64,000 bases of DNA, taken from positions 992,001 through 1,056,000 of the forward strand of contig CP051152.1 in assembly GCA_003970805.2 (NCBI GenBank). Direction: 5' to 3'. Each line of letters opens with the position of its first letter. Position 1 is the stretch's first letter. This DNA comes from Undibacterium piscinae (lineage in GTDB: Bacteria > Pseudomonadota > Gammaproteobacteria > Burkholderiales > Burkholderiaceae_D). Below, in pieces: positions 1-10,849 of this stretch. Position numbers and translations under genes: made by a program. Below the pieces are notes generated by a model. That model did not search any database. It was not told the origin of the DNA and worked only from the letters and a program-made list of their open reading frames with translations.

Positions 1-46
1 GGAACGCGTAGCTAAACGGTTTTCTATAAAAATAAAATGGTCAATA

Positions 47-820
47 TTACTTTTTAAAATCCAAGATTTTTTTCGATATTCCACGGAAAATATTTACCTC
101 TTCCGTTTCAAGTTGCGTACGTGAAAAAAGCCGTTTTAATCTTGGCATAAGTTTTTTAGGGTTTTCCGGATCAAGAAAATGAATCGCCGCCAAGGCTTGT
201 TCCAGATGAGCATACATACCCTCAATTTCACTTGCCGCTGCATGCTTACCATGAAAGCCCACATCTGTCGACAAGCCGTTTTCAGGCGACTTTGTCAATT
301 CAGCCAATTCCGCCACCCGGCATTCGTAGGCTAGCAACTGCACCGCCTGCGCCAGGTTCAATGATGAATACTCTTCATTGGCGGGAATATTTATCAGTGC
401 ATTACAGTTCACCACAATCTCATTGGGCAAACCGAAACGCTCATTGCCAAACACCAGTGCGACTGGTTCCCTCATCGAACGTTTAAGGTACTCAGCTAAT
501 GCGCGGGGCGGCAAAACAGGTGGCGAAAATTCCCGCAAACGGGCGCTTATCGCCGCAACATAGTGGCAGCCTTCGAGAGCATCTTCGATGGAATTGACTA
601 TTTTGGCACCCTGAAGAATATCAAGCGCACCGCTGGCGAAAGCGATGGCATCAGGATTACATAAAGCGTCGGGAAAGCGTGGATTTACCAGTACAAGCTC
701 AGAAAATCCCATGGTTTTCATGGCCCTGGCAACCGCGCCAATATTGCCAGGATGACTAGTTTCGACCAAGACGAAACGCAGGCGTTTAAAAAGAGATGTG
801 TCAGTTTGTGGCAAGTTCAT
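47..820 (-). CDS. trmJ: tRNA (cytidine/uridine-2'-O-)-methyltransferase TrmJ
   Basis: 257-aa SPOUT-class (alpha/beta-knot) RNA methyltransferase. Group 1 TrmH proteins of this type 2'-O-methylate position 32 of the tRNA anticodon loop. Visible motifs are the N-terminal ETSHPGNIGAVARAM block (about residues 20-35) and the SAM-binding knot ALVFGNERFGLPNE (about 120-133), followed by NIPANEEYSSLNLAQAV (about 144-160). Length is normal for the family. It is divergent from suhB with about 150 bp between the two start codons, a neighbour pair common in Betaproteobacteria. Family assignment is firm; the exact substrate is inferred from the family. Confidence 0.93.
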   Translation of the reverse strand: MNLPQTDTSLFKRLRFVLVETSHPGNIGAVARAMKTMGFSELVLVNPRFPDALCNPDAIAFASGALDILQGAKIVNSIEDALEGCHYVAAISARLREFSPPVLPPRALAEYLKRSMREPVALVFGNERFGLPNEIVVNCNALINIPANEEYSSLNLAQAVQLLAYECRVAELAELTKSPENGLSTDVGFHGKHAAASEIEGMYAHLEQALAAIHFLDPENPKKLMPRLKRLFSRTQLETEEVNIFRGISKKILDFKK

Positions 821-970
821 TTAAAATAGCGCAATTACGCGTGATTCCTGGTTAGTTTTAATTAGTAATTTACGCGACGCTCTTTAATTCAATTTTTGTG
901 CGACTTCGTATTTTCTTGCATCTTATTAGTTGCAGAGGATGATGATTTCGCCATTTTAACGGAAACCCTT

Positions 971-1786
971 ATGCACCCAATGCTAAATACGGCAATTAAA
1001 GCCGCTCGCCGTGGCGCGACTGTCATCAATCGCGCCTCTTTTGATCTCGACCGCGTCCAAGTCACTGAAAAGCAATACAATGATTTTGTTACCGATGTCG
1101 ATCGCGCAGCTGAAGCGGCTATCATTGAAGTATTAAAAACTGCTTATCCTGACCATGCAATACTGGCAGAAGAGTCTGGGGCTTCCGCCAATCTACACGA
1201 TGACAACGATAACGTCTGGATCATCGACCCGCTCGACGGCACCACCAATTTCATTCACGGTTTTCCACAGTATTGCGTTTCTATCGCACTGCAGCAGCGT
1301 GGCATTATCACACAAGCTGTCATCTATGACCCTACCCGCAATGAAATGTTCACAGCCAGCAAGGGCGCAGGGGCATTCCTGAACGACAAGCGCATCCGCG
1401 TTACCCGCTGCGACAAACTCAATGACGCACTGATAGGTACCGGTTTCCCGGCGCGCGACCTGTCTGGCCTGGACGAGTACATGGAAATGTTCAAGATCAT
1501 GACGGTAAAAACACAGGGACTCAGAAGAGCCGGCGCTGCCGCCTTGGATTTAGCCTATGTAGCTATGGGTCGCCTTGATGGATTTTTCGAAAAAGGCTTG
1601 GCGCCTTGGGATATCGCAGCAGGCTCACTGCTGGTGACTGAAGCGGGCGGTATCATAGGCAACTTCTCTGGCGACTCCGATTATTTGCACAAAGGTGACA
1701 TACTGGCAGGCACACCGAAAATATTCTCACAAATGGTCAATGCGTTCCAGCCACTGACCGCTGCCAAGCAAGTAACTAACGTTTAA
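971..1786 (+). CDS. suhB: Inositol-1-monophosphatase family protein SuhB
   Basis: 271-aa Mg-dependent phosphatase. It carries the family metal-binding signatures ILAEESG (about residue 70), [11 protein letters not shown] (about 90) and [16 protein letters not shown] (about 215-230). SuhB hydrolyses inositol monophosphate and in enterobacteria also takes part in rRNA antitermination complexes. I chose the ATG at 971 ([14 protein letters not shown]) because family members begin there; an upstream in-frame start at 896 would add a non-conserved leader. Divergent from trmJ. Confidence 0.93.
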   Translation: MHPMLNTAIKAARRGATVINRASFDLDRVQVTEKQYNDFVTDVDRAAEAAIIEVLKTAYPDHAILAEESGASANLHDDNDNVWIIDPLDGTTNFIHGFPQYCVSIALQQRGIITQAVIYDPTRNEMFTASKGAGAFLNDKRIRVTRCDKLNDALIGTGFPARDLSGLDEYMEMFKIMTVKTQGLRRAGAAALDLAYVAMGRLDGFFEKGLAPWDIAAGSLLVTEAGGIIGNFSGDSDYLHKGDILAGTPKIFSQMVNAFQPLTAAKQVTNV

Positions 1787-1943
1787 GTGTACAACCAGAC
1801 GTTTCACGCAGTTTCAGCATTCTATTTGGAATGAAACCTTCTGATGCGAACTTTTTGTCAGCGCTATCAACCGGTTTCATTCCTGACGTTACACCTACAT
1901 ATCGGGCATCCTGCCCGACTGTTTGTTTTTTCTAGAAATTAGC

Positions 1944-3248
1944 ATGACCACATTTTCAGAACTTGGCTTATCCGAGTGCATCGTGCGCGCAGTCAGCGAA
2001 CATGGTTACACCACACCTACCCCGATTCAGCTACAGGCAATTCCGGCCGTGATTAAAGGTGGCGATTTGCTCGCCGGCGCGCAAACCGGCACCGGCAAAA
2101 CTGCGGGCTTTACCTTGCCCATCCTGGAGCGCCTGTCAAAAGCGCCGAATGCACCGAAAAACAAGACTGACCGTCGTCCGATTCGCGCTTTAGTATTGAC
2201 CCCTACCCGCGAACTGGCAGCACAGGTAGAAGAAAGTGTCAGCACTTACGGCAAGTACACTAACTTGAACTCTGGCGTAATTTTTGGCGGCGTCGGCATC
2301 AATCCGCAAATTAAGCTATTGAAAACCGGTGTCGATATTCTGGTTGCCACCCCTGGTCGCTTATTGGATCACAAACAACAAGGTACGATAGATTTAAGCC
2401 ATGTTGAAATCCTGATTTTGGATGAAGCCGACCGTATGCTGGATATGGGCTTTATCCACGACATTAAAAAAGTCCTGGCGATCTTGCCACCTAAGCGCCA
2501 GAACCTGCTGTTCTCTGCAACGTTCTCAGACGAAATCAAGACTCTGGCAGATCGCTTGCTAAACAACCCCGCCATGATAGAAGTGGCGCGCCGAAATTCT
2601 ACGGTAGAAGTGATTGCGCAGAAAATCCACCCGGTTGATCGTGATAAGAAGCAGGCGTTATTGGCGCATCTGATCAAGACCTACAACTGGAACCAGGTTT
2701 TGGTATTTACCCGCACCAAACACGGCGCCAACAAACTGGTTGAGCAATTGATCGCCGGCGGCATCAACAGTATGGCTATCCATGGCAACAAGAGCCAATC
2801 TGCCCGTACCAAGGCGCTGAGCGAATTCAAGGACGGTAGCCTGACCGTCCTGGTGGCCACCGATATCGCCGCACGCGGTATTGATATTGACCAATTGCCA
2901 CACGTGGTCAATTATGACCTGCCTAACGTACCGGAAGACTATGTGCATCGGATCGGCCGTACCGGTCGTGCCGGTGCTACCGGTGAAGCGGTCTCCCTGG
3001 TCTGCGTCGATGAATTCAAGTTGCTCGCGGACATTGAGAAGCTGATCAAGCGTCAATTGCCGCAAGAGATTATTGACGGCTTCATTCCTGACCCTCATGC
3101 TAAAGCCCAGCCTATACAGCTACGCAGTTTCCAAGGCCAGGGACAAGGTCAAGGCCGCAGTGGCGGTGGCGGCGGTAACGGCAACCGTTCAGGCAACCGT
3201 CAGCCACGTCCTGCAGCTCCAGGAGCAAATCAACCCACACGCCTATGA
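1944..3248 (+). CDS. rhlE: DEAD-box ATP-dependent RNA helicase, RhlE type
   Basis: 434-aa DEAD-box helicase with the full motif set in order: Q motif ([11 protein letters not shown]), motif I AQTGTGKT, Ia PTRELA, Ib TPGR, II DEAD, III SAT, then RGIDI and [10 protein letters not shown]. The C-terminal tail of about 50 residues is rich in Gly, Gln, Asn and Arg, as is typical for RNA-binding tails of RhlE proteins. The ATG at 1944 (MTTFSELGL) matches family starts better than an upstream TTG at 1923. Its stop codon overlaps the mutS start (ATGA), so the two are probably co-transcribed and translationally coupled. Confidence 0.92.
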   Translation: MTTFSELGLSECIVRAVSEHGYTTPTPIQLQAIPAVIKGGDLLAGAQTGTGKTAGFTLPILERLSKAPNAPKNKTDRRPIRALVLTPTRELAAQVEESVSTYGKYTNLNSGVIFGGVGINPQIKLLKTGVDILVATPGRLLDHKQQGTIDLSHVEILILDEADRMLDMGFIHDIKKVLAILPPKRQNLLFSATFSDEIKTLADRLLNNPAMIEVARRNSTVEVIAQKIHPVDRDKKQALLAHLIKTYNWNQVLVFTRTKHGANKLVEQLIAGGINSMAIHGNKSQSARTKALSEFKDGSLTVLVATDIAARGIDIDQLPHVVNYDLPNVPEDYVHRIGRTGRAGATGEAVSLVCVDEFKLLADIEKLIKRQLPQEIIDGFIPDPHAKAQPIQLRSFQGQGQGQGRSGGGGGNGNRSGNRQPRPAAPGANQPTRL

Positions 3249-5855
3249 TGCAGCAATACCTGCGCATCAAATCTGATCACCCTGACACGCTCGTGTTTTA
3301 CCGTATGGGGGATTTTTACGAGCTGTTTTTTGGCGATGCCGAAAAAGTTTCGCGTTTATTGGGGATTACCCTGACCCAGCGCGGCACTTCCAATGGCGAG
3401 CCGATTAAAATGGCGGGCATTCCCTTTCATTCGCTAGAACCGTATCTGGCGAAACTGGTAAAGGTAGGAGAATCGGCCGCTATTTGCGAGCAGATCGGCG
3501 ATCCGGCTACCAGCAAAGGGCCGGTTGAGCGCAAGGTGATGCGGGTGATTACACCCGGCACATTGACCGACACCGATCTGTTGCCGGCAAAATCGGAACG
3601 CCCGCTACTTTCGCTATGCATGCTGCAGCAGCGCAAGACCGTCACGGTAGGACTGGCTTGGCTGTCACTGGCCAGTGGCGCTCTCAAGCTAATGGAATTT
3701 AGCACTGACGAAAAAGCGCTGGGCAACCGCTTGCTGCAAGAACTGGAGCGCATCTCACCGGCAGAGGTTTTGCTCTCGGCCGGCACGCTATTACTCGATG
3801 AGCATCAGGCTAGCCTGCCGGGAAAATTCTCGGAAGTGCCGGACTGGCATTTTGACGTTAAGCAAGGGCAAAAGACACTGCAAGACCAGATGGCAACCGC
3901 CTCACTGACTGGTTTTGGCGTAGAAAAACCTCAGTTCAGCCTTAGGCGCTGCCGGCGCCCTGCTGCGCTACGCAGAAAGCACCCAAGGTCGCGGCTTAAA
4001 GCACGTCAACAGTCTGACGGTAGAATCAGAAAATGAATTCATAGGCCTAGACACAGCTACCCGCCGCAATCTGGAACTGACAGAGACTTTGCGCGGACAA
4101 GAATCACCGACCCTATTTTCTTTACTCGACCATTGCCGCACCGCGATGGGATCGCGCCTGCTGCGCCACTGGCTGCATCACGCCAGACGCGATCAGGCGA
4201 TTGCACGCGGGCGCCATGATGCCATCGAAGCCTTGATCCAGTCAGACTCAACTGCCGGGCTCTCCACCACCCTAAGCGCGGTGCCCGATATCGAACGCAT
4301 TACCACACGCGTATCGCATTGCAGTCAGCGCGTCCGCGTGACCTGGCCGGCTTGCGCGAGGGTTTGCAGCATCTGCCTAGCCTGCGCTCTTACGTCAGCA
4401 TGTGCGTGGCAGATAGTCACACCAGCCTGCTGACCAAGGTACACGCCGATTTAGCCACGCCAGCAGAGTGCCTGGATCTGCTGGAGCGTAGCCTGATGCA
4501 ACAACCGGCCACCATGGTGCGCGACGGCGGCGTCATTGCCACTGGCTTTGATAGTGAGCTTGATGAATTGCGCGCCTTGTCTGAAAACGCCGGGCAATTT
4601 TTAATCGACCTGGAAACCTCGGAGCGCGCCCGCACCGGCATTGCCAATCTGCGGGTTGAGTACAATAAGGTGCACGGTTTCTATATCGAAGTCACTAACG
4701 GCCAGACCGACAAGGTGCCAGAGAATTACCGCCGTCGCCAGACCCTGAAAAAACGCCGAACGCTACATCACGCCAGAACTCAAGGCATTCGAAGACAAGG
4801 CGCTATCGGCACAAGAACGCGCCCTCGTACGCGAAAAAATGCTGTACGAAAAAGTCTTGCTCGATTTATTGCCGCACATCAGCAGCCTGCAGGCGATCGC
4901 TCACGCCATCGCCCAACTCGATACCCTAGTCAGCCTGGCCGACCACGCTACCAAGAACAACTGGTGTGCGCCGCAGTTAATCGCCGAGCCTGCCCTGAAT
5001 ATTCTGCAGGGTCGCCATCCGGTGGTAGAAAATCAGATAGAGCGTTTCATCGCCAATGATTGCCAATTATCGAATGAGCGCAAATTACTGCTGATCACCG
5101 GCCCCAATATGGGCGGTAAATCGACCTTCATGCGCCAGGTAGCCCTGATTACCCTGCTGGCCTATGTCGGCAGCTACGTACCGGCGGCGCAAGCGACCAT
5201 AGGGCCTATCGACCGCATCTTTACCCGGATAGGCGCGGCAGATGATCTGGCCGGCGGTCGCTCGACCTTCATGGTGGAAATGACGGAATCGGCAGCCATT
5301 CTCAATGGCGCCAGCGAGCAATCACTGGTCTTGATGGATGAAGTGGGACGCGGCACATCAACCTTTGACGGCTTGGCACTGGCATGGGCCATCGCCAGAC
5401 ACCTGATCATGACATCCAAAAGTTACACCCTGTTCGCGACGCATTATTTTGAACTGACACAATTACCGGATCTGCACCCTAGCGCGGAAAATGTACATCT
5501 TTCGGCGATTGAGCATAAAGAGAATATTGTGTTTCTGCACGCGGTACAGGCAGGCCCCGCCTCGCAAAGTTACGGCTTGCAGGTGGCGCAACTGGCTGGT
5601 ATACCACAACCGGTAATACGCTCGGCACGAAAACATCTGGCCGACCTGGAAGCGCACTCCCTGCAGACCACGCCACAGTTCGACTTATTCTCAAATAATA
5701 ATACGAACATAGAACCTGAACCGGAGGCTAACCCGATTGAACCACCGGATACGCCACTGCTCGATGCAATTGATGCGCTGGATCCCGACTCATTAACACC
5801 AAGAGAAGCGCTCGATGCCCTGTATCAATTGAAAAATCTAGCGAAAACTCTGTAA
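3245..5855 (+). pseudogene. mutS: DNA mismatch repair protein MutS, three frameshifts
   Basis: MutS recognises mismatches and small loops in replicated DNA. The sequence is recognisable end to end: mismatch-binding FYELF near residue 26, the middle lever domain, Walker [10 protein letters not shown] (about 5100-5126) and Walker [16 protein letters not shown] (about 5327-5371). The frame breaks three times. There is one extra A in the run 3924-3928, a +2 or -1 change at about 4311-4318, and one extra A in the run 4748-4753. Undoing them gives an uninterrupted protein of about 868 aa, normal for MutS. No in-frame start exists upstream, so it starts at the ATG overlapping the helicase stop. Either the gene is inactive or the assembly has indel errors. 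Confidence 0.9.
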
Positions 5856-6010
5856 CACGGTCATTGCTGATAGCCGTTTCTGCGCAGATCAAAAACTAAG
5901 CAAGCCCAATACGCAGACCCCATGCGCCTTGCCAGCCAGATAGCTCACCAAGGCGCATAGCGCTTACGTTTCAGGCCTGCCACCGGTTAACATTTCGGAA
6001 TATCCGGACG

Positions 6011-6047
6011 AAAAAAAACCGCAGCTTTTGCGAGCTGCGGTTTTTTT
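6011..6047. terminator. Bidirectional intrinsic terminator between mutS and slyD
   Basis: Perfect 8-bp stem ccgcagct/agctgcgg (6019-6026 and 6033-6040) with a 6-nt loop. An A8 run lies on the left and a T7 run on the right, so it can end transcripts from either side. It lies between the convergent genes mutS and slyD. Confidence 0.9.
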
Positions 6048-6053
6048 ATTGCC

Positions 6054-6596
6054 TTAATGAAGCGAGTGGCTGCGGTATTCGTTACCGGCACCGTCTTCAT
6101 CATCTTCGTCATCATGCGGATGGCCGTGAGCACCATGCACGTGGCCGTGAGCGATCTCTTCCTCACTCGCGCTACGTACCTCAGCGACATCCAGGGTAAA
6201 GCGCAAGGACATACCAGCAAGCGGGTGATTGCCGTCCAGCACAACCTTATCATCGGCGATGTCAGTAACGGTAAACAGCACGCCGGACTCTTCATCTTCA
6301 CCGTCAGGCATACCTTCAAATTGCATACCGACTTCCAGAGGCGTTGGCAAACGATTACGCGGCTCCACTTTTACCAGTTCAGCATCGTACTCACCAAAAG
6401 CGTCTTCAGGTTCGACTTGTATCGTGACGTTGTAACCCGGTTCCTTACCTTCCAGCGCCTCTTCAATTTTAGGCAAGGTATTTTCATAACCGCCATGCAG
6501 GTACACCATAGGCTCCTGGCCATCTTCAATCAGATTACCCTGAGCATCTGACAGTTTATAATGTACGGTTGCGACCGTGTTTTTAACAATCTTCAT
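6054..6596 (-). CDS. slyD: FKBP-type peptidyl-prolyl isomerase SlyD
   Basis: 180-aa cytoplasmic FKBP-type prolyl isomerase/chaperone. The FKBP domain with its inserted flap spans about residues 1-145 (start MKIVKNTVATVHYKLSD; LEGKEPGY and HPLAGMSL are family motifs). The C-terminal tail is rich in His, Asp and Glu (AHGHVHGAHGHPHDDEDDED), the metal-binding tail typical of SlyD that delivers Ni in hydrogenase maturation. No hydrogenase genes are present in this window, so the general chaperone role is the safer reading. It converges with mutS at a bidirectional terminator. Confidence 0.94.
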   Translation of the reverse strand: MKIVKNTVATVHYKLSDAQGNLIEDGQEPMVYLHGGYENTLPKIEEALEGKEPGYNVTIQVEPEDAFGEYDAELVKVEPRNRLPTPLEVGMQFEGMPDGEDEESGVLFTVTDIADDKVVLDGNHPLAGMSLRFTLDVAEVRSASEEEIAHGHVHGAHGHPHDDEDDEDGAGNEYRSHSLH

Positions 6597-6671
6597 GCTA
6601 AGTCCTTAAAATATAATTCGCAGACAGATTATACCGTTTGCGCCACTCAAGCACTCCCCTACAAAACAAAC

Positions 6672-7710
6672 ATGAAAAAAATATCTGCCACATTGCCGCT
6701 ATTGGGCGGCATCACACCGGATCAGTTCTTTAGCGAATACTGGCATAAAAAGCCTTTGCTGATACGCCAGGCCATCCCCAACTTCACCCCCCTGCTAAGT
6801 CCGCAACAACTGTTTGATCTGGCCGGCCGCGATGATGTCGAATCACGACTGATCAGCTTTTTCAAGCAGCACTGGGAAATGAAAAATGGTCCGCAAGAAC
6901 AATTGCCAATCGACCAAGAGAAAGACTGGACCCTATTGGTGCAAGGCGTCAACCTACATGACAGGCAAGCCGATGCCCTGCTACGCGAATTTCGCTTTAT
7001 TCCCGATGCCAGACTAGATGACCTGATGATCAGTTACGCCAAAGACGGTGGCGGTGTCGGCCCGCACTTTGACTCTTACGACGTATTTTTACTCCAGGCA
7101 CACGGCCAACGTCGCTGGAGAATCGGCGCGCAAAAGGATCTGTCGATTATCGATGGCATGCCATTGAAAATTTTGCGCAACTTCAAACCGGATCAGGAAT
7201 TCATCCTCGAACCCGGCGACATGCTGTATTTGCCGCCGCACTACGCGCATGACGGCATCGCTATCGGCGAATGCATGACCTACTCGATAGGCTTTCGCGC
7301 TCCCTCCTTCCAAGAACTGGGAGAGTCATTTCTGCAGTTCATGTCCGATACGATAGATTTGCCGGGCGCTATGCCGACCCTAGCCTCAAGGCCAGTACGC
7401 ACCCGGCGGAAATCAGCACAGAAATGCTCAGCACAATTCCGGCGAACTAGCCAAAATCAAATTTAGCGAAGAGGATATGACAATTTTCCTCGGCGAGCAT
7501 CTGACCGAACCAAAATCCAGCGTGTTTTTCACTTCCCCCGAAAAGCCTTTGTCACCAAAGCGCTTTGCCACTTCCGCACAAAAAAATGGGATTGCACTGA
7601 CACTCAAGACGCAGATGCTCTACAAGGGAAAGCACGTATTCATTAATGGTGAATCTTTTGCGGTTGGCAAGGAAGACAAGCTTATCCTCAGCAAACACAA
7701 GGGCCGATAA
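6672..7710 (+). pseudogene. roxA: RoxA/YcfD-like cupin ribosomal-protein hydroxylase, two frameshifts
   Basis: JmjC/cupin Fe(II)/2-oxoglutarate oxygenase resembling RoxA (YcfD), which hydroxylates an arginine of ribosomal protein L16. The iron ligands are visible as H and D in GPHFDSYD (about residue 125) and H in LPPHYAHDG. The N-terminal about 235 residues are intact. The frame is then lost twice, each time consistent with one deleted base: at about 7374-7380 and at about 7441-7446. Adding both back gives 1041 nt and a 346-aa protein ending in KLILSKHKGR. The 3' end overlaps the tail of the convergent HDOD gene by about 159 bp. Family is confident; functionality is doubtful as sequenced. 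Confidence 0.82.
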
Positions 7711-8883
7711 ATGCGCCTTATTAACATCATTTGGCGCAATACGCAGTGACTCTGCTAAAGATCCCACTAACATACTATTCAATTCACACGCCTCAGCGAG
7801 TGCCAAATATGGACCGTAAATGCCGCTTCGTGAAATCAATGCCTCAGTAACAGCCTCAGGAAGTTGAATCGAAGACAAAACCTCAGTCATTGTCAGCCCA
7901 AGCAATCGATCCAACAAAGAAAACATTCCGGCCACAAACAAATTCTCGGCCTCAGTTTTGGACATATATGGCTGCCCAAGTAACTCAGCAAATCGCCCGC
8001 GGACAATTGCCGTTTCAAGCAGTACCGGTGAAGTATTACCACTACTCGCCGTTGCCAACAACAACGACAACCACCTATATAAGGGGCTATACCCGAGAAT
8101 GGTAACGGCATGCTTAAGAGACTGAACCTCGGTTCTAAGCCCAAAGCCAGCGGAATTAATGTATCGAAGTAATTTATAGGCAAGAGCGGCATCACGCTTC
8201 ACTACCGCCTCTAATTGTTGAATGTCGGCATTCTTCCTAATCATTTCCATTAATTGCAAAATGGTGGTCTGAGCAGAATTCAAACCTTTCTGCGCTGGAT
8301 TGGGACGTGGAATTAAATGCAACTTACCAACAAAACTATCTAAACCCAAAGCTGCACAAGCATCAAAATCTTGCCACGTAGCCACTTTACGAGAGACCAT
8401 ACGAACACTAGATTGTTTCAATGCTGCATAAACCTTTGCCTGTGAAGCAAAGTTTCCAGAGTCCAATTGCACTTCAATATGAGATATTTGGGAGAAAAAT
8501 GATCTTTCAAGCGTACTTAAATCAGCACCTTTCATGCAAATACCAAATCCGAGTTGCCGGAGAGCCTTAATCGATTCTAAAGTCGTACTATTTGTAAAGT
8601 CTCTCTTAGACAAAATCAAAACAGTATTTTTCGGAGGAAGCAACCTCAAACCATCAGCATTCAATAACTCCGGCACAGCCTCCAAAAACAAAACACTATC
8701 TCCAAGCAGGAAACCAGTACTCTCACTATTAAGTTGCGCCGCAACAAATTCCATTAGAGAACTAAAGTCTTCCGTACTTAATTCAGTAGATTGCTCGGGA
8801 TGCTGCCAAGACAATTGAAAACCAATAACACGCTGTTTTGGGTCAAGCAACGGCTCTCTAACGATGAAATTGACTTCATTCAT
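7552..8883 (-). CDS. Degenerate-EAL plus HDOD domain signalling protein
   Basis: 443-aa protein with a YuxH-like architecture: a degenerate EAL-like N-terminal half (about residues 5-200) and a C-terminal HDOD domain (about 205-400). The EAL catalytic signature (ExL and the metal-binding acidic residues) is not visible, so phosphodiesterase activity is unlikely; a binding or scaffold role is inferred. It lies downstream of cheY in the motility block after a 363-bp gap, which suggests a motility or c-di-GMP link and probably its own promoter. The reading frame continues about 50 residues past the expected end, into the opposite strand of roxA. Start chosen at the ATG at 8883 (MNEVNFIVREP). Confidence 0.75.
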   Translation of the reverse strand: MNEVNFIVREPLLDPKQRVIGFQLSWQHPEQSTELSTEDFSSLMEFVAAQLNSESTGFLLGDSVLFLEAVPELLNADGLRLLPPKNTVLILSKRDFTNSTTLESIKALRQLGFGICMKGADLSTLERSFFSQISHIEVQLDSGNFASQAKVYAALKQSSVRMVSRKVATWQDFDACAALGLDSFVGKLHLIPRPNPAQKGLNSAQTTILQLMEMIRKNADIQQLEAVVKRDAALAYKLLRYINSAGFGLRTEVQSLKHAVTILGYSPLYRWLSLLLATASSGNTSPVLLETAIVRGRFAELLGQPYMSKTEAENLFVAGMFSLLDRLLGLTMTEVLSSIQLPEAVTEALISRSGIYGPYLALAEACELNSMLVGSLAESLRIAPNDVNKAHLSALVFAEDKLVFLANRKRFTINEYVLSLVEHLRLECQCNPIFLCGSGKALW

Positions 8884-9246
8884 AACTGGTTTTACAAGTA
8901 AGATAAAATAAATAGAAAAGTGCCAAATGCACCATTTAATCAACCAAATAAGACAGCTAAGGAATATTTACGCCATCATTAGCAGTTCTCAAATAGAAAT
9001 TCTGACCTTATTACACAAAGGATTTGTTGATTCATTCGCCTGAATAGAGTTGCAACTTAAGCAAAGAAATTTTTGCATTATAAAATGCCAACCAACGTTA
9101 ATTTGAATTGCTTATACAATCCCAATTCATGGAGACTATCACCCAACAGAATAGCATATCGTCAACATGAATCAGGAATTTGAAATATTATGCATTTTGA
9201 CTTATATGGAAACTCATCTTCATCCATTACTAATAAGCCTATATAG
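8884..9246. other. Gene-free spacer between the HDOD gene and cheY
   Basis: 363 bp of AT-rich DNA. I see no convincing coding frame and no clear terminator hairpin. It should hold the promoter of the HDOD gene, but no promoter is strong enough to call. Confidence 0.5.
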
Positions 9247-9642
9247 TTATGCAGTTTTTCCTAATTTCTCAAAAATCTTAGATAATTTTTCATCAAGTGT
9301 TGCTGCGGTAAAAGGCTTAACCACATATCCATTTGCACCAGCTTGGGCTGCCGCGATAATATTTTCCTTTTTAGCTTCGGCCGTTACCATTAAAACGGGT
9401 AATTTAGCTAAGGCAGGATCTGCACGAATATGCTGCAACATAGTCAATCCATCCATATTTGGCATATTCCAATCGGAAATAACAAAGTCAAAATCTCCGC
9501 TCTTTAATTTAGCCAACCCCAAAGCGCCATCTTCCGCTTCATCCACGTTCGAATAACCAAGCTCCTTGAGCAAGTTACGAACAATACGACGCATCGTTGA
9601 AAAATCATCGACAACTAAAAACTTAAGATTTTGATCAGCCAT
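9247..9642 (-). CDS. cheY: Chemotaxis response regulator CheY
   Basis: 131-aa single receiver domain with every CheY hallmark: the acidic pair in [11 protein letters not shown] (about residue 13), the phospho-acceptor Asp in [12 protein letters not shown] (about 58), Thr in MVTAEA (about 88) and Lys in VVKPF (about 110). Phospho-CheY binds the flagellar switch. This copy is closer to enteric CheY than the second one at 17 kb, so it is the likelier motor-binding regulator. Last gene of the tight che run, downstream of cheB. Confidence 0.95.
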   Translation of the reverse strand: MADQNLKFLVVDDFSTMRRIVRNLLKELGYSNVDEAEDGALGLAKLKSGDFDFVISDWNMPNMDGLTMLQHIRADPALAKLPVLMVTAEAKKENIIAAAQAGANGYVVKPFTAATLDEKLSKIFEKLGKTA

Positions 9643-9680
9643 GAATTACTCCATTATTTCTTTAAAGACAGTTATAAACA

Positions 9681-9688
9681 TTATCGGT
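9681..9688 (-). promoter_or_regulatory. Possible sigma-28-like -10 element upstream of cheY
   Basis: On the minus strand the sequence reads ACCGATAA about 40 nt upstream of the cheY start. This matches seven of eight positions of the flagellar sigma-28 -10 consensus GCCGATAA. I do not see a good TAAA -35 box at the expected spacing, so this is weak. Confidence 0.25.
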
Positions 9689-9741
9689 TAAATTAATGTA
9701 AAGCGATACCAAAATCATATAACAAAATAAATTTACCAATA

Positions 9742-10815
9742 TTAAACACGAAGAGCTCGACTACCATGTTGCGCAAGGTAATGTAAAACTTTACTAGGAA
9801 GGTCATTTAATGGAGCAACATCATGTGTTGCTCCAATCGCTATTGCTTCCCGAGGCATTCCAAATACTACACAAGTTGCCTCATCTTGGGCAAAATTATG
9901 CGCACCTGCATTTTTCATCTCAAGCATACCTAAAGCGCCATCCTTGCCCATTCCGGTAAGAATAACGCCAACGGCATTTTTACCAGCACATACAGCAGCC
10001 GAACGAAACAGCACGTCAACAGAAGGCCGATGCCGATTTACCGCAGGGCCGCTATCGAGTTGCGTAACATAGTTCGCTCCACTGCGGCTTAATAATAGGT
10101 GAGAATGGCCTGGGGCAATATACGCATGACCAGGCAATACGCGCTCCCCACCAGCGGCTTCGCATACAGAAATTTTACACAACCCATCTAAGCGTTTAGC
10201 AAATGATCGCGTAAACCCTTCCGGCATGTGCTGAGTAATCAAAATCCCCGGGCAGTCTGATGGCATTTGAACCAAGAAATTCTTGATCGCTTCAGTTCCC
10301 CCTGTTGAGGCCCCAATGATTATCAATTTCTCACTACTAGTTAAGGTATTTTTTACCAATGGCAAAGGCCCAGAAGCCCCACCCGAATCAACTTGAGCTG
10401 ATGTCCGTTGCCGAATCTTTGCTTTTGAAACCGCTCGAATTTTATCGCAGATAAGCTCAGTATATTCAAGCATCCCACTTTGTATAGATAGTTTAGGTTT
10501 CGTGACAAAATCGACTGCACCCAGCTCCAATGCCCTCATTGTGATTTCGGAGCCGCGTTCAGTTAGTGAGGAAACCATCAGGACAGGCATAGGCCTCAGT
10601 CGCATTAGCTTTTCCAAAAAATCCAAGCCATCCATTTTCGGCATTTCGACGTCCAGCGTCAAAACATCTGGATTTGTTTGCTTAATTAACTCACGGGCAA
10701 CCAAGGGATCTGGTGCTACTCCAACCACCTGCATATCAGGTTGGCTTCCAATAATCTCGCTCAAAACGCTTCTTATTAATGCAGAGTCATCAACTATTAA
10801 TACTTTAATTTTCAT
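9742..10815 (-). CDS. cheB: Chemotaxis protein-glutamate methylesterase/glutamine deamidase CheB
   Basis: 357-aa two-domain protein. The N-terminal receiver has VDDSALIR and the phospho-acceptor in [10 protein letters not shown]; the C-terminal methylesterase has the catalytic Ser in GASTGGTEA, His in ITQHMPEG and Asp in GMGKDGA. It removes methyl groups from chemoreceptors during adaptation. The ATG at 10815 ([12 protein letters not shown]) has a purine-rich GGTGGGA just upstream; an earlier in-frame start adds an unlikely leader. It follows cheD in the operon. Confidence 0.95.
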   Translation of the reverse strand: MKIKVLIVDDSALIRSVLSEIIGSQPDMQVVGVAPDPLVARELIKQTNPDVLTLDVEMPKMDGLDFLEKLMRLRPMPVLMVSSLTERGSEITMRALELGAVDFVTKPKLSIQSGMLEYTELICDKIRAVSKAKIRQRTSAQVDSGGASGPLPLVKNTLTSSEKLIIIGASTGGTEAIKNFLVQMPSDCPGILITQHMPEGFTRSFAKRLDGLCKISVCEAAGGERVLPGHAYIAPGHSHLLLSRSGANYVTQLDSGPAVNRHRPSVDVLFRSAAVCAGKNAVGVILTGMGKDGALGMLEMKNAGAHNFAQDEATCVVFGMPREAIAIGATHDVAPLNDLPSKVLHYLAQHGSRALRV

Positions 10816-10849
10816 TATCCCACCCCAGCACAAAAACAAATATCTATGT

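Noticed and set aside
3245..5855. Programmed ribosomal frameshifting in mutS
   Set aside because: Three shifts, one not at a slippery run, and no known precedent in mutS; an indel explanation is simpler.
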